Origin: Urophycis tenuis
Taxonomy: Eukaryota; Chordata; Actinopteri; Gadiformes; Phycidae
Assembly: GCA_036785325.1 (NCBI GenBank)
Contig: JAXIVH010000007.1
Location: forward strand, 14,851,849 to 14,915,848
DNA: 64,000 nucleotides
Direction of reading: 5' to 3'
Of this stretch, positions 22,001 through 31,325 are shown piece after piece. Made by a program: the position numbers and the translations under genes. Below the pieces are notes generated by a model that was given only the letters and a program-made list of their open reading frames with translations, searched no databases and was not told the DNA's origin. The first letter of the stretch is position 1. The number at the start of each line of letters is the position of its first letter.

Positions 22001-22952
22001 TAAATTCTGGACAGCTGGTATACTTATTTCTATTATGCTCAGTGCTACTTTTCCTCTTTTTTTCACAAGACAATGGTGCATTTTGTTCTTTGCTGGCACT
22101 TGCATTCCGTCTGGCTTTTTGTCGTCGCTGTGTATTCAGCTTGGAGATACTTGCTGTTTGTGGGACAACTTGTGGGGCTGAGGAAAAGTTGATGTCAGCT
22201 GTCGGAACCTCTGCTTGGGGTCTGCAGGGGAGAGTTTCAGACTGGGTGTCTTTGGTTGGGTGAGCTAATTGTCCACAATGTTCACTGGAACTGACAGCTT
22301 CAAATGAAACGGGCACAAACTCATAGCTGGCATGAGCTCCGCGATTTTTAAACAGTTTGTGCAGATGGTCAGCCAGGTCGCTGAGCTTAGAGAAGGTCAT
22401 CATGATTGCAGTTCCGTAGTGGTGTGGTAAGCCTGCTGCATTTCTTGTGTGTGAATCAAAGACTCCATACCTCCCCGAGTTGTTACGGAAAACTGCAATG
22501 CACTCTGGAGTTACCATGATTAAAGCTTGGCTGACTTCTGCCGACAGACACTCTAGCTGTGTGGCAAGGGACTGCCCCCACTGCTCACTTCCTGGGCTGG
22601 GTGCTTGGGCTTTAAGGGGGCCTAGTCTGGCAAAAGACATTTTGACATTGTACATATTTGTGTCTGTCAGCACCTGTTTTGGCATTTCCTCTAATGTCAG
22701 GTGGTTTCCTTGGAATTTTTTGTCCAGAATTAGCTGCTGTTTAATTCCAACATACAGGGAGTCTCCCTGTGCCATCACTTTGTCGAGGGCAGTCGTGTTG
22801 AATTGACTGCCCTCATTCTGGTAAGCCAGGAAAGTCAGGGACATGCAGGTGCACTGGTGATTTCTGGAGAATGTTTTGTATCTCCCGTCATTCTGACTAT
22901 GACTGGCCCTCACTTTTTTAACATGCTGGTCTGTCCTTGTCCTGGCTTGAAC
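16071..22952 (-). CDS. Helentron Rep/helicase/endonuclease, exon 4
   Basis: A 2293-codon exon with no interruption, entered by a GT..TTTCAG intron at 22953. Counting from the first internal start-like GTG (22913), domains are: a C76-like (tegument-type) cysteine protease with Q20-C21 and F152-D153-S154-H155; a basic 18-residue repeat region (349-432); a Cys/His cluster (540-603); Rep with the HUH motif SPHIHMLVW (1053-1061) and two tyrosines in YMMSYVSK (1258, 1262); SF1 helicase with Walker A GGAGCGKS (1604-1611) and Walker B LIIDEIS (about 1694-1700); and an EEP endonuclease from about 2059 with TETHL, GDFNED and a terminal SYHSPV. The Rep-helicase-EEP order is that of vertebrate Helentrons (rolling-circle transposons). 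All catalytic motifs are present, so it could be active. Confidence 0.93.
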   Translation of the reverse strand, partial: VQARTRTDQHVKKVRASHSQNDGRYKTFSRNHQCTCMSLTFLAYQNEGSQFNTTALDKVMAQGDSLYVGIKQQLILDKKFQGNHLTLEEMPKQVLTDTNMYNVKMSFARLGPLKAQAPSPGSEQWGQSLATQLECLSAEVSQALIMVTPECIAVFRNNSGRYGVFDSHTRNAAGLPHHYGTAIMMTFSKLSDLADHLHKLFKNRGAHASYEFVPVSFEAVSSSEHCGQLAHPTKDTQSETLPCRPQAEVPTADINFSSAPQVVPQTASISKLNTQRRQKARRNASASKEQNAPLSCEKKRKSSTEHNRNKYTSCPEFRMKKVQAAKTMYAQKSRHQQRLLSFKRYYLDPQVQTKKKEQNIVRYRTDLAFQSKRKKAITDRYRTDLAFQSKQKKAITDRYRTDPAFQSKHKKAITDRYRTDPAFQIKHKKAITDRYRTDPAFQSKQKMCMKTHYASSQSYRQNKMQSLNLKYHNDPEFRQRCIQRVSQKTITKLATNAAFCIHHKIQKAMKIRRKYRHIVTHHQEPSQPLMDPVMEAAVASFRETNRHGPTYVCTVCNRTMFPNQVKLCKRDKYSKHNKMAAACLTGNYVHFCDDHCTSPCSVPQERLQEWICHTCDNHLSRGRMSSLAVANNLELAPIPPELAILNVLERQLIAKILLFAKIIALPKGQQRAVHGAVVCVPSEMETVVNSLPRPNTEAQLLQVKLKRRIKYKGHQHFYTVNMKNVLAGLAKLKQLHSEYKNVSIDDSATYDSVQDESADEEDSRHNTAVVAIPEQPSTPEQHRNTEVNMEEADKEKEELRPGLALDTCMQPPDIAQEILSYGDGIFSVAPAQGNKPVGFFTIPKLEAMAFPVQFPTGQNTLDEARNIKLSPSIYFNARLFAADTRFASDQSYLFFAQFVTETHLATSSMSIQMRKGKSKSKDGRRVNNLMLQDKEELERLIMDKDATRFMQPLRGTPAYWEKTLRDVHAMVRQIGKPTFFLTFSAAEMRWPEVVEVIKAQQGELGDFSELDWNAKCDILRSNPITVMRVFEKRVDALMTSLILSPAKPISEVEDYFYRVEFQARGSPHIHMLVWIKNAPKFEGDLDSDVAKFIDQHISCKMPDPQRDPELHKIVSEVQVHSRKHSKSCKKGNVSCRFGFPKLPMKKTIITRPPTVDGKSDKNPDPAKQLKAQKRQLSKMQKEAKSKLQPLRELLMQPDTSFSSFSDMLRQCKMTEQEYLEHVISLTSRNVVMLKRDPNECWINPYNPDLLRAWNANMDIQYVVDDFSCIMYMMSYVSKPEHEMTEFLHSVIKNVKKSKVNERDEMKQIMQAYAKHREVSAQEAAARTCSLPLKKCSRSVVFLQTDEDGLKMSHPINRLKNMEPGSEEVWMSGVPEKYLARPVGQPFECMCLAEFASEYRVVYGQQVEGKSAIPLQNEKGFIQKRTVGKPAIIRFARFSEKKTPEKFYRRLLKLYLPHRSDDELTDKQCPTYEQFYKCAKRGVGDVRCIVDANKKRYESGGKNIDAALQQFQQCGPVLNAWNTFAPEVELDRLECLAEREPLETEHEENEDIPDYQVNNDGRGFMQIIDAPELSPDYMRKMYQSLNETQASIFYSVREWCFKCVWGHDPDPFYYFMTGGAGCGKSHVIKCMHQEATRILRELPRFRDKADMSQPAVLLTAFTGTAAFNISGKTLHSILKLPRSLKPPYQGLGNALDEVRAALSNAQILIIDEISMVSKELFAYVHWRFQQIKGNRKPFGGMSVLAVGDFYQLPPLGRAKPLCVYEQNEFDLWKDYFTMVNLTEIMRQKDDQAFAELLNRLRVKLKGDCLSHEDRQLLTQAVADGKDCPADVLHIYATNKEVDNHNAVTVAALHKNVVEIAAQDFRKDPRTGCMMNLLYNFQGSKRDLPDNIMAAQGVRVMLTRNLDVEDGIVNGTFGTIIHIVMSERGPKAARLIGLRLDNPTAGQRFRKKILGPSDDLVYIERSEESTSKKGVIRRQFPMKLAFACTAHKVQGMTMTSAVVCLKRVFERGMAYVALSRTTSLQGLTITDFDEKKIYADPEIKKALENMNHASFQSARPLLTLFKSTDQTLKTLTIIHHNTQGLPSHIADLKAHHELRLADVLCLTETHLSGSSVSPVFQLEGYDMFTRSRQVSYNTCVDMAKKDGGGVAVYCRSDVQTEPRRYMQDVTDLEFVIVKIEAPVKVLLATVYKPPNFSLATFLPNLKSLLDSLELLNHQPIVVCGDFNEDLLSKGKKSIRDLFQSRGYSQLITDSTTEKNTLIDHIYISHPDKCLHSGVLQTYYSYHSPVYCTLTD
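21618..21869 (-). repeat. 54-bp in-frame tandem repeat in Helentron ORF
   Basis: About 4.7 copies of an 18-codon unit (RYRTDPAFQSKHKKAITD type) inside the coding exon, between the protease and the Cys/His cluster. Copies differ by few bases, mostly L/P, R/Q/H and S/I changes. It makes a very basic, probably DNA-binding or linker region. Confidence 0.95.
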
Positions 22953-23997
22953 CTGAAATTATGTTACAAAAGGATTGCTACCATTAGCATTACTGTTTCA
23001 CATATGATTAATATTATGATTATGGTTATTATTGTAGTGCTAGTAGTATAAATAAATAATGCAGGATTAGGGTTATAATGTCTGCAGTAGAAAGGTCTCT
23101 GCTGAGAAACATACTGTAGCTGCATCGCGCTGCACCCATAGACTTTAAAAATAATGGACGTAGCACCTGTGACATCACCCATTGGTTTGGGGGAGTCCGT
23201 TTTGTGATCCTACTACAGACATTTGAACTGCACTATCTTGGATTTTAGTGGGAGTGTACTTTCCATATTTTGGAGATGCGGTGGTTAGCCGGCTGAGGAC
23301 CCGCCCACTGAACTCGAAGCAACCAGCTAATGGCCGATAACGAACTAACCATGTCAGTCAACGTAACCACTCCCCAATTTATGTAAGACTTTTAGGCCTA
23401 AACAATACTAAAACGGTTGTGGTACAAAAACACTTTTGACTCTTTTAATAGATATTTATTTTTTTCTAAAAATGAAGGCCCCTTGAACTGATGCAAATAC
23501 GCCAATGTGTGTAAATCCCAGTAGCTCTTTGCGGCTGGCTTTATTGCAGCCCGGGCGACCTCATATGCTTTCTATGTTTCAGGTGACTTATCAGGTTTGA
23601 CGTATTAAGCTAGTGCTACTTTTAACAGTTGTTACAAATAACAAGTGACCCGTCTTCTTCAGAAACTTTGAAAAAGTCCCACACAATCGACGCCATGTTG
23701 TCTGTTTTCAAACATAAGCACGCTGTGCTTCATTCACAGTGTGACGGATATTCATGGGCCATAGTTTATTTCAGATGTAGTTCATTGTATTGTAAACATT
23801 TTGTGTGTGGATTGGAGAGGGAAGAAAATACCGTTGCTGGGGAGGGAGGATCGCAACCTGCATCTGTAATGGTCCAAGATGGCGTGGTTGGGGAAAGTGT
23901 CTTGAGCTTGGCCATCTGAGAACACATTACAACACATTCAGTGAAACTAAAGACTTTAATAAAACAATACACTTTATTCAGGTGGAGTGAAATTTAC
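22953..23997 (-). other. Helentron intron 3
   Basis: GTAAAT donor at 23997 and AATTTCAG acceptor at 22953. No exon-like stretch needed by the model lies in it. It contains a dispersed-repeat-like stretch around 23130-23200. Confidence 0.65.
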
Positions 23998-24075
23998 CTT
24001 TGCAGCCGGTGAACAGCATGGGGTTGCTGCATCACCCGAACTCAAGGACAATCTGGTTGGGGGGCATCCTGCGAG
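23998..24075 (-). CDS. Helentron gene, exon 3
   Basis: 26 codons (LAGCPPTRLSLSSGDAAT...) between a TCAACAG acceptor and a GCAAAG|GTAAAT donor, phase 0 at both ends. The acceptor choice 7 bases downstream would bring a stop, so phase decides for CAACAG. Low-complexity N-terminal extension before the protease domain. Confidence 0.65.
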
Positions 24076-24180
24076 CTGTTGACAGACGACAAAAAACATT
24101 ACACACTAGACAGTGTATAATGGATAATGTAGACACAACTCAGTTAAAAAACATAGCATACAGAGCAGAAAGTAACATAC

Positions 24181-24258
24181 ATCGTTCACAGGAGGTCGGG
24201 TGCCCAAGGGGTGCCTTTCCTTGGTCCAGGGCGGTCTCAGTAAGGACACTGGCTGAGA
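24181..24258 (-). CDS. Helentron gene, exon 2
   Basis: 26 codons (SQPVSLLRPPWTKERHPLG...) between a GTGAAG acceptor and an AACGAT|GTATGT donor, phase 0 on both sides. A short exon in the disordered N-terminal extension. Support is splice consensus plus frame continuity with exons 1 and 3. Confidence 0.65.
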
Positions 24259-24677
24259 CTTCACAACCAAAAAAAAAGACAAATTCAATTCAATTTTATT
24301 TGTATAGCACAACGAGCAGAAAAAACAGTAACTGTAGCAATGATAATTGATGCCAATTGAGTCTATCTGTCCTAGTTTTTTAATGAAGTCAGCTAATGTC
24401 ATTCTCAATGGTTATACATATCCAGTGAGTGCCATGTGTAATTTCTAACGTTTGATTGGTCAAACACATTGTTTTTGTTCTTAAATCAGATAGTCATTAT
24501 TGTAGGTGATTTTAATATCCATGTGGATGTTACAAATAACAGCCTTAGTAACACATTTACCTCATTAAGACATTAAGCCTCAGACAGTGTGGACAGTCTT
24601 GCTATGTCTCAGTTCAGTTTGTTGTTCAAAACAAGTTTCTGTGTGTGTGTCAGTTGTACAGTTGAACATACACTAAC
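24259..24677 (-). other. Helentron intron 1 with LINE remnants
   Basis: Bounded by a CCA|GTTAGT donor and a GTGAAG acceptor. It contains AATTCAATTTTATTTGTATAG (about 24284-24306), the reverse of a common fish L2/CR1 3' tail. On the plus strand at about 24478-24535 a LINE endonuclease fragment reads IIVGDFNIHVDVTNN. Confidence 0.6.
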
Positions 24678-24806
24678 TGGAGATCGGGAGCATGGGGGTT
24701 GGGTCTCGATGGTCCTGGACCCGGTGGCTGGGGGGGACTCCTGCTCCTGGTGGATCTTCCTCCATCGCTGCTTCGTGGCCTGCACACGCTTCCCCTTCTT
24801 CGGCAT
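24678..24806 (-). CDS. Helentron gene, exon 1 with start codon
   Basis: 43 codons from ATG at 24806: MPKKGKRVQATKQRWRKIHQ and a Ser/Pro-rich tail, ending at a GTTAGT donor in phase 0. Lys/Arg-rich starts of this kind (MPxKGKR) are, as I recall, found on related fish proteins that precede the C76-like protease of Helentrons. Exons 1-4 join without a stop to a protein of about 2388 residues. Confidence 0.7.
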
Positions 24807-25535
24807 CCTGCTGGAGACAACTCCCTAACAAAACCCTAACCCTAATTAAACCTAATTTAACCCTGACCCAACCTGAAATACCTACTTACCCGAAATCTAA
24901 TTTAATCTAGTGTATAGTAACCTACCGGTAATCTTATAATGTTAATGTGTTGATATGTTATGTTATTATGTTAATAAGTTGAGAAAGGTGTGTGTGATGG
25001 TTAGATGAAGATCCAGGAATCTCTGTGACGATGATGATGAATCTCCAAAAAGCTTTGTAAAGGTCTGACCGTCACCAAAGAGAATCTGCAATAAGAAACA
25101 AGCTAATTATGAACACATCTTGGACATATTTAATTTTCATGCTGTGCACCTAACTTCAGCAAATGTGCTAGTAGTGACGTATAAACATGCACAATATTTC
25201 TTACAACAGCATTATTTTACCACACTAAGAAGGCCCATTTTCAAATCTGATATACTTGTTTGGCCAGTTATGAATTAATTAATTGCGAAAGAACGTGTCT
25301 AAAATGTTAAAAAAGAAAAGAAAAAATAAGCAATGAGTCAGTCTTCAAATACACCACACTGCATTAACAAAACCATTAAGCCATTAATGAACCAGTTCAA
25401 TTTAAGACATTCCCTATTCAAAATCGCATCTTAAATCACTGTTTTCCCGCGTGCCGCCATCTTAAACCACTGTTTCCTTAAATACAGTCTGACCGCTATG
25501 AAATCTCTTAGTCAACATCGAAAATGATTTAGAAA
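24807..25535. other. Helentron upstream region, telomere-like tract
   Basis: The minus-strand 5' flank of the Helentron gene. At 24828-24880 there are degenerate CCCTAA-type repeats (AAACCCTAACCCTAATTAAA). A possible 5'-UTR exon border lies near 25090 (TTATTGCAG on the minus strand). No coding sequence is seen. Promoter not identified. Confidence 0.45.
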
Positions 25536-26040
25536 TCATATTAACGATTTCCTCAAGCAAGTAAAAACAACTTGAACCGATAATACAAGAAAACACAAAA
25601 CCATTAATGAACCCAGTTTACTTTAGGCAAAATAAAAACAGCATTTAATTTGATTTGTGTCCGATGACGAGACGGAGAGAGAGAGCGCGTCACTCAATGT
25701 TATTAATTAAAATGACAGTTTGGGATTTAAATTTTTACAAAGGAAATGTTTATTTAAACGTCTTTATTATCAGACCGCCATTACATTTTTCATCTCGCGC
25801 ATTTCCTATTCCCTATTGTGGCACATTTTCCCGCCGTTTAAATGATTGCCCTTCAAGACAACAACTGTACATATTTGAATGTGTTTCAGAATATTATAGC
25901 CAAAACACGACGAGTAACAAAGTCAAGCTCACTATTGTGTACAACTGATGCATATTTCTTACCTCTGATGCGATCAAATGGGAAGAGCAGATGGGGGGGG
26001 GGCTTTTATATGACCTGGCCAAACACCAGCGTCAGGCGAC
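25536..26040 (+). repeat. degenerate array-unit piece and flank
   Basis: At 25550-25690 sequence related to the array units returns (ACGATTTCCTCAAGCAAGTA and GATTTGTGTCCGATGACGAG), then diverges. 25760-26040 holds no recognised feature. Confidence 0.6.
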
Positions 26041-26370
26041 TGAAAATGACCAATAGGACTCCTCTTGTATCCGCCGTCAAATCAAACGAGGGATATCTGT
26101 AGGGTCTACCTGACAACAGCCCGAGAACATTCGCGCCAGTGAAAATGACCAATAGCACTCCTCTTGTATCCGCCGTCAAATCAAACGAGGGATATCTGTA
26201 GGGTCTACCTGACAACAGCCCGAGAACATTCGCGCCAGTGAAAATGACCAATAGGACTCCTCTTGTATCCGCCGTCAAATCAAACGAGGGATATCTGTAG
26301 GGTATGCCTGACAACAGGCCGAGAACATTCGCGCCAGTGAAAATGACCAATAGGACTCCTCTTGTATCAC
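26041..26370. repeat. 99-bp tandem repeat, about 3.3 copies
   Basis: TGAAAATGACCAATAGGACT starts at 26041, 26140, 26239 and 26338, an exact 99-bp period. Copies differ by a few bases. The period is a multiple of 3, so long repetitive open frames arise on the minus strand; these are not taken as genes. Confidence 0.95.
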
Positions 26371-26493
26371 CCGAGGACGCGCACACCCGCGAAAACGCGC
26401 ACGTGACGTCAACATCGAAAATGATTTATCCGTGTAGAATTAATATTGCGGCGAGCTACGGCAAGCACAGCGCCCAGCGCTCTAGTTTTAGAA
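26371..26493. other. short unique stretch before array 2
   Basis: CpG-rich sequence with no recognised feature. Confidence 0.4.
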
Positions 26494-27673
26494 ATTGCTT
26501 TATTATGACATGGTCACAAGCCTACCTACCACACCGTAATTGAACAGAGTGGTAGAGCTATCAGAACTGACCACAGTCAGTTGAGCAATGGTGCTCCCTG
26601 ACTCATCCCAAAAACAACAGTAATGAAACAGTGAAATGCAAGGAACCCAACATGTCCTGAACATTCGCCTCCAAACCCTATCTAATAGCAATAACATGTA
26701 ATGAAACAGAATGCCAGAATCTCGCAATGCATTCTGGGAAACACTCCCCCAACACGTTACAATATTTAAGATTTCCTCAAGCGAGTACAACTTGAACCGA
26801 TAATACAAGAAAACACAAAAGCACTTATGAACATAATTTACGCAAAAATAGAAACAACATTTAATTTGATTTGTGTCCGATGACGAGAGAGAGACGGAGA
26901 GAGAGAGCACTTTGGTAGAGAGACAAACAATAACAGAGAGCGAGCGCCGGTCTCGATAAAGCCATTAATCGGAGAAATAAAAAGTTATTTCCCGATTGTT
27001 TCACAGCGGTTACATTCAGCAGGTAGACACGCCCATGAACTGCACCTATCTGAATAACATTATCCAATGAAAAGTATTACAGCTCTGTACGTGATCATAG
27101 TCAAAATTAGACATCGCGTCTACCACCAATTCTCCCAGCAGCAGCAGCAGTGGTGGCGGCAGCGGTGTGGCAATGATGTGCTTATACCATCGTCTGGGTG
27201 AATACTCGATTCTGATTGGCTGGAGGTTGTAGGTTAAAAACATAACTAGACATAGACTAACATAGACTGTATAGGTTAAAAAGTGTTAATGTACACCTTG
27301 GAGGCGTTCGGGTAAAATTGCCTGATGACAGTTAGATTATTGCGCTGGCCCAAACGCTAGATGGTAACCATGGCAACGGAGACTCAACGGTATTTCACAG
27401 TTTATTTATCAACGGCAAGACAGACAGATCTCACTGCCCATCACTGATCAACTGCTGCGGTCGGGACGCTATGGCCACGTTGCTTGGCAACGCCTGCATA
27501 CGGGAGATACGATTTTAACTCTAAAACATATTAAAGTATTATTAATTGATTTAATATTTCTTTCTTTCGTAAATGACCATGGTATAAGTGGGATAATGTC
27601 CTTCGAGGTGTCCATTAATTTATGTCAATGGACAAATCGTCGGGCATTATCCCTTACTTATACCCGGGCAGCG

Positions 27674-27675
<2 letters not shown>

Positions 27676-27765
<90 letters not shown>
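27676..27765. repeat. long (GT)n microsatellite
   Basis: About 90 bp of nearly pure GT dinucleotides. Confidence 0.95.
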
Positions 27766-27766
<1 letters not shown>

Positions 27767-28838
27767 GTGTGTGCGCTGCGCGCGATCGATACAGGTCACT
27801 CACCCACACACGCAAGGACGCGAGGTAAACACAACACAGCACTTCCCGCTTTTCAGCTGGGCCAAACCATTAGAACACCAGGCCCCCCCTGGAGTTTGCA
27901 TTGTCATGGTACGGACTACCAGTAACGAACCCATAACAAATCCATTTTCTGCCTCGGCACTGGTCTCACATTTAGGCTTAGTCTGACAAAACGGTAGCTC
28001 CTATCAGAAAAAAAGCAAGACCATCATCGCCGTAAGGACTTCCCGAACGATTTCGTGTTTCTACAATGTTTCTAGAGTAAATATTTCGGAGACACTAGCA
28101 AGTTTAAAACAGGGGTCCGTTCTGCTTTTCTCTGAAAATATTTGAAATATTTGTGTTGGAGTCAATGAGGAGAAGACACCGACTGGCCGCACTTAGAGGC
28201 TGCTAATTCGAATTCTGTAAATCTCTCCGATTTTTTAAACACATTGTGAGAGACAGAACACGTATGTCTACAAAGTTGGAAAAAATCATGTGTGTACATT
28301 GTAAACTGTGGCCAGGAGCAGCGTGGAAAGAGATTTATTTTTTTATTTTTCTGGAGCTCTCTCCACTCTAGCTACACTGTAACCCTAATAAGGGCATGCA
28401 ATACACACCCATTGTAATCTCATCATTTCTCCATAAATGATCATGGTCATTGAACAGTGAATGATCAAAAAGTATATGACCTATCAAAACATGGAAATAT
28501 ACATAAAATACACAAGACTTGTGTCTACTGTTTAAAGTTCAAATGGAGTCTCTAGGTGAAAGTATGCAGGAGCAGCAGACAGCAGTAAAAGTATGTATTT
28601 TTTGACCTCCTCCCATGCATTCTCTATGGGAAAATATTCACAGTTTTTTGCAAATAACTTCATGAAAAATTAATATTTTAAAAATTTGTATTGAAGCACA
28701 CCGATCCCGATGAAGACGCACATTTTGATATATCATTTGTCCTACAACTCTTCGAGTTGTAGGACTAGATACGCATCAAAAAACGCGAGGAAGAGGAGTG
28801 AATAATAATAATAAGAAAAAATCCACAGTATAACAATA

Positions 28839-28916
28839 GTGCTCGGGGCTTCGCCCCGAGCACTGGCTCCACAGCTTTGCTGTAGGGCCAGTGCTCGGTG
28901 CGTTTGCCCCGTGCAC
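28839..28916. repeat. three-hairpin GC-rich module
   Basis: Same 78-bp module as at 11526, at the junction of units B' and A3. Confidence 0.85.
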
Positions 28917-28918
28917 TA

Positions 28919-29441
28919 ACTAGAGTTCAAAAATTCCCTCGAGGGAAATTTTGATAGTGCACGGGTGACGCTACCGGAGTGTGAACCTCTATCAGAGTCA
29001 CAGCCGTTTGAGTAATGGTGCTGATCCCAAAAACAGCAGTCAACAAACTGAACGTCATGAAACAGTGAAATGTAAGGAACCCAACAAGTCCTGAAAATTT
29101 GCCTCCAAACCCTATCTAATAGCAATAACATGTAATGAAACAGAATGCCAGAATGTTGCAATGCATTCTGGGAAACACTCCCCCAACACGTTACAAAACA
29201 CGCTACTAACCACGTTTTCCTCATGCAAGTACAACAACTTGAACTGATAATACAAGAAAACACAAAAGCATTAACCTAATTTACACAAAATAGAAACAAC
29301 ATTTAATTTGATTTGTGTCCGATGACGAGAGAGACGCTAGATGGTAACCATGGCAACGGAGACTCGATATCTCACAGTTTATTTATCAACGATAAGACAG
29401 ACAGATCTCACTGCCCATCACTGACCAACTGCTGCGGTCGG

Positions 29442-29506
<65 letters not shown>

Positions 29507-29941
29507 AGGTGCTTCGGGCGATCGATACAGAGATCGCGTCACTCAATGTTATGAATTAAAATGACAGTTTTGCAAGCACCCACACACGCGCGGTGTCTAC
29601 AGAGACGTTGAGGTTAGGGTTAGTGTTAGGTTTACTTTACATTCACATTTAATTTGATTTGTGTCCGATGACGAGAGAGAGACGGAGAGAGATAGAGCAC
29701 TTTGGTAGAGAGACGTACAATAACAGAGAGCGAGCGCCGGTCTCGATAAAGCCGTTAATCAGCGAAACGAATCGTTATTTCCCGATAGTTTCACAGCGGT
29801 TACATTCAGCAGGTAGACACGGCTGAACTGCACCGCCGTTAATCAGCGAAATGAATCGTTATTTCCCGATAGTTTCACAGCGGTTACATTCAGCAGGTAG
29901 ACACGGCTGAACTGCACCTCTGTGCGTCTGCAAGACATCGC

Positions 29942-30025
<84 letters not shown>

Positions 30026-31325
30026 CGCGCGATCGATACAGGTCACTCACCCACACACGCAAGTACGCGAGGTAAACACAACACGGCACTTCCCGCTTTT
30101 CAGCTGGGCCAAACCATTAGAACACCAGGCCCCCCCTGGAGTTTGCATTGTTATGGTACGGACTACCAGTAACGAACCCATAACAAAACCATGTTCTGCC
30201 TCGGCACTGGTCTCACATTTGGGCTTATTCTGACAAAACGGTAGCTCTTACCAGAAAAACAGCAAGACCATCATCGCCGTTAGGACTTCCCGAACGATTT
30301 GGTGTTTCTACAATGTTTCTAGAGTAAATATTTCGGAGACACTCGCAAGTTTAAAACAGGGGTCCGTTCTGCTTTTCTCTGAAAATATGTGTATTGGAGT
30401 CAATGAGGCGCAGACACCGACTGGCCGCACTTAGAGGCTGCTAATTCGAATTCTGTAAATCTCTCCGATTTTTTAAACACATTGTGAGAGACAGAACACG
30501 TATGTCTACAAAGTAGGAAAAAATCACGTGTGTACATTGTAAACTGTGGCCAGGAGCAGCGTGGAGAGAGATTTATTTTTTATTTTTCTGGGTCTCTCTC
30601 CACCTCTAGCCACACTCTAACCCTAATAAGGGCACGCAATACACACCCATTGTAATCTCATCATTTCTCCAAAAATGACCATGGTCATTGAACAGTGATT
30701 GATCAAAAAGTATATGACCTATCAAAACATGGAAATATACATAAAATACACAAGACTTGTGTCTACTGTTTAAAGTTGAAATGGAGTCTCTAGGTGAAAG
30801 TATGCAGGAGCTGCAGACAGCAGTAGGCAGCACCAAAAGTCTTTATTTTTTGACCTCCTCCCATGCATTCTCTATGGGAAAATATTCACAGTTTTTTGCA
30901 AATAACGTCGTGAAAAATGAATATTATTATGAGAAAAGTAATAGCACACCAATCCCGATGAAGACGCACATTTTGATGTATCATTTGTCCTACAACTCTT
31001 TGAGTTGTAGGACTAGTTTCGAATCAAAAAAAGCGAGGAAGAGGAATAATAAAGATAAGAAAAAATCCACAGGATAACAATAGTGCTCGGGGCTTCGCCC
31101 CGAGCACTGGCTCCACAGCTTTGCTGTAGGGCCAGTGCTCGGTGCGTTTGCCCCGTGCACTAATAAGAAAAAATCCACAGTATAACAATAGTGCTCGGGG
31201 CTTTGCCCCGTGCACTAATAAGAAAAAATCCACAGCATAACAATAGTGCTCGGGGCTTCGCCCCGAGCACTGGCTCCACAGCTTTGCTGTAGGGCCAGTG
31301 CTCGGTGCGTTTGCCCCGTGCACTA
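28919..31325 (+). repeat. array 2, unit A3 (type A)
   Basis: A 2.4-kb type A unit. (GT)n lies at 29444-29504 and 29945-30021. The segment CGCCGTTAATCAGCGAAATG to GGCTGAACTGCACC is duplicated in tandem (about 29752-29918). Its end carries two full hairpin modules and one truncated one. Confidence 0.85.
31083..31323. repeat. cluster of three hairpin modules
   Basis: Full modules at 31083-31160 and 31246-31323 flank a shortened one (31191-31216) with only the first stem. Each is preceded by AAGAAAAAATCCACAG. The spacer-module unit has amplified locally. Confidence 0.85.

Larger units (their letters stand above)
26494..28918 (+). repeat. array 2, unit B' (type B-like, rearranged)
   Basis: Begins with the type B text (GCTTTATTATGACATGGTCA) without the start palindrome, and carries the unit body. 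Around 27100-27660 extra sequence is present before the longest (GT)n of the window. Ends with a three-hairpin module at 28839-28916. Confidence 0.75.

Noticed and set aside
26006..26386. 126-codon repetitive minus-strand frame
   Set aside because: Product of the 99-bp tandem repeat, whose period is a multiple of three.
27596..27986. Long Cys-Val or His-Thr repeat open frames over (GT)n tracts
   Set aside because: Translation of a dinucleotide microsatellite; no coding signal.
28916..29263. Recurrent ~115-codon minus-strand frame in array units (also near 5558, 9513, 33486)
   Set aside because: It recurs because the DNA unit is duplicated. It has Cys/Ser-rich low-quality composition, variable ends, no splice or domain signal, and crosses the junction palindromes.
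31083..31323. CRISPR-like array of palindromic repeats with spacers
   Set aside because: The genome is eukaryotic, spacers are the same A-rich sequence rather than unique, and there are no cas genes.
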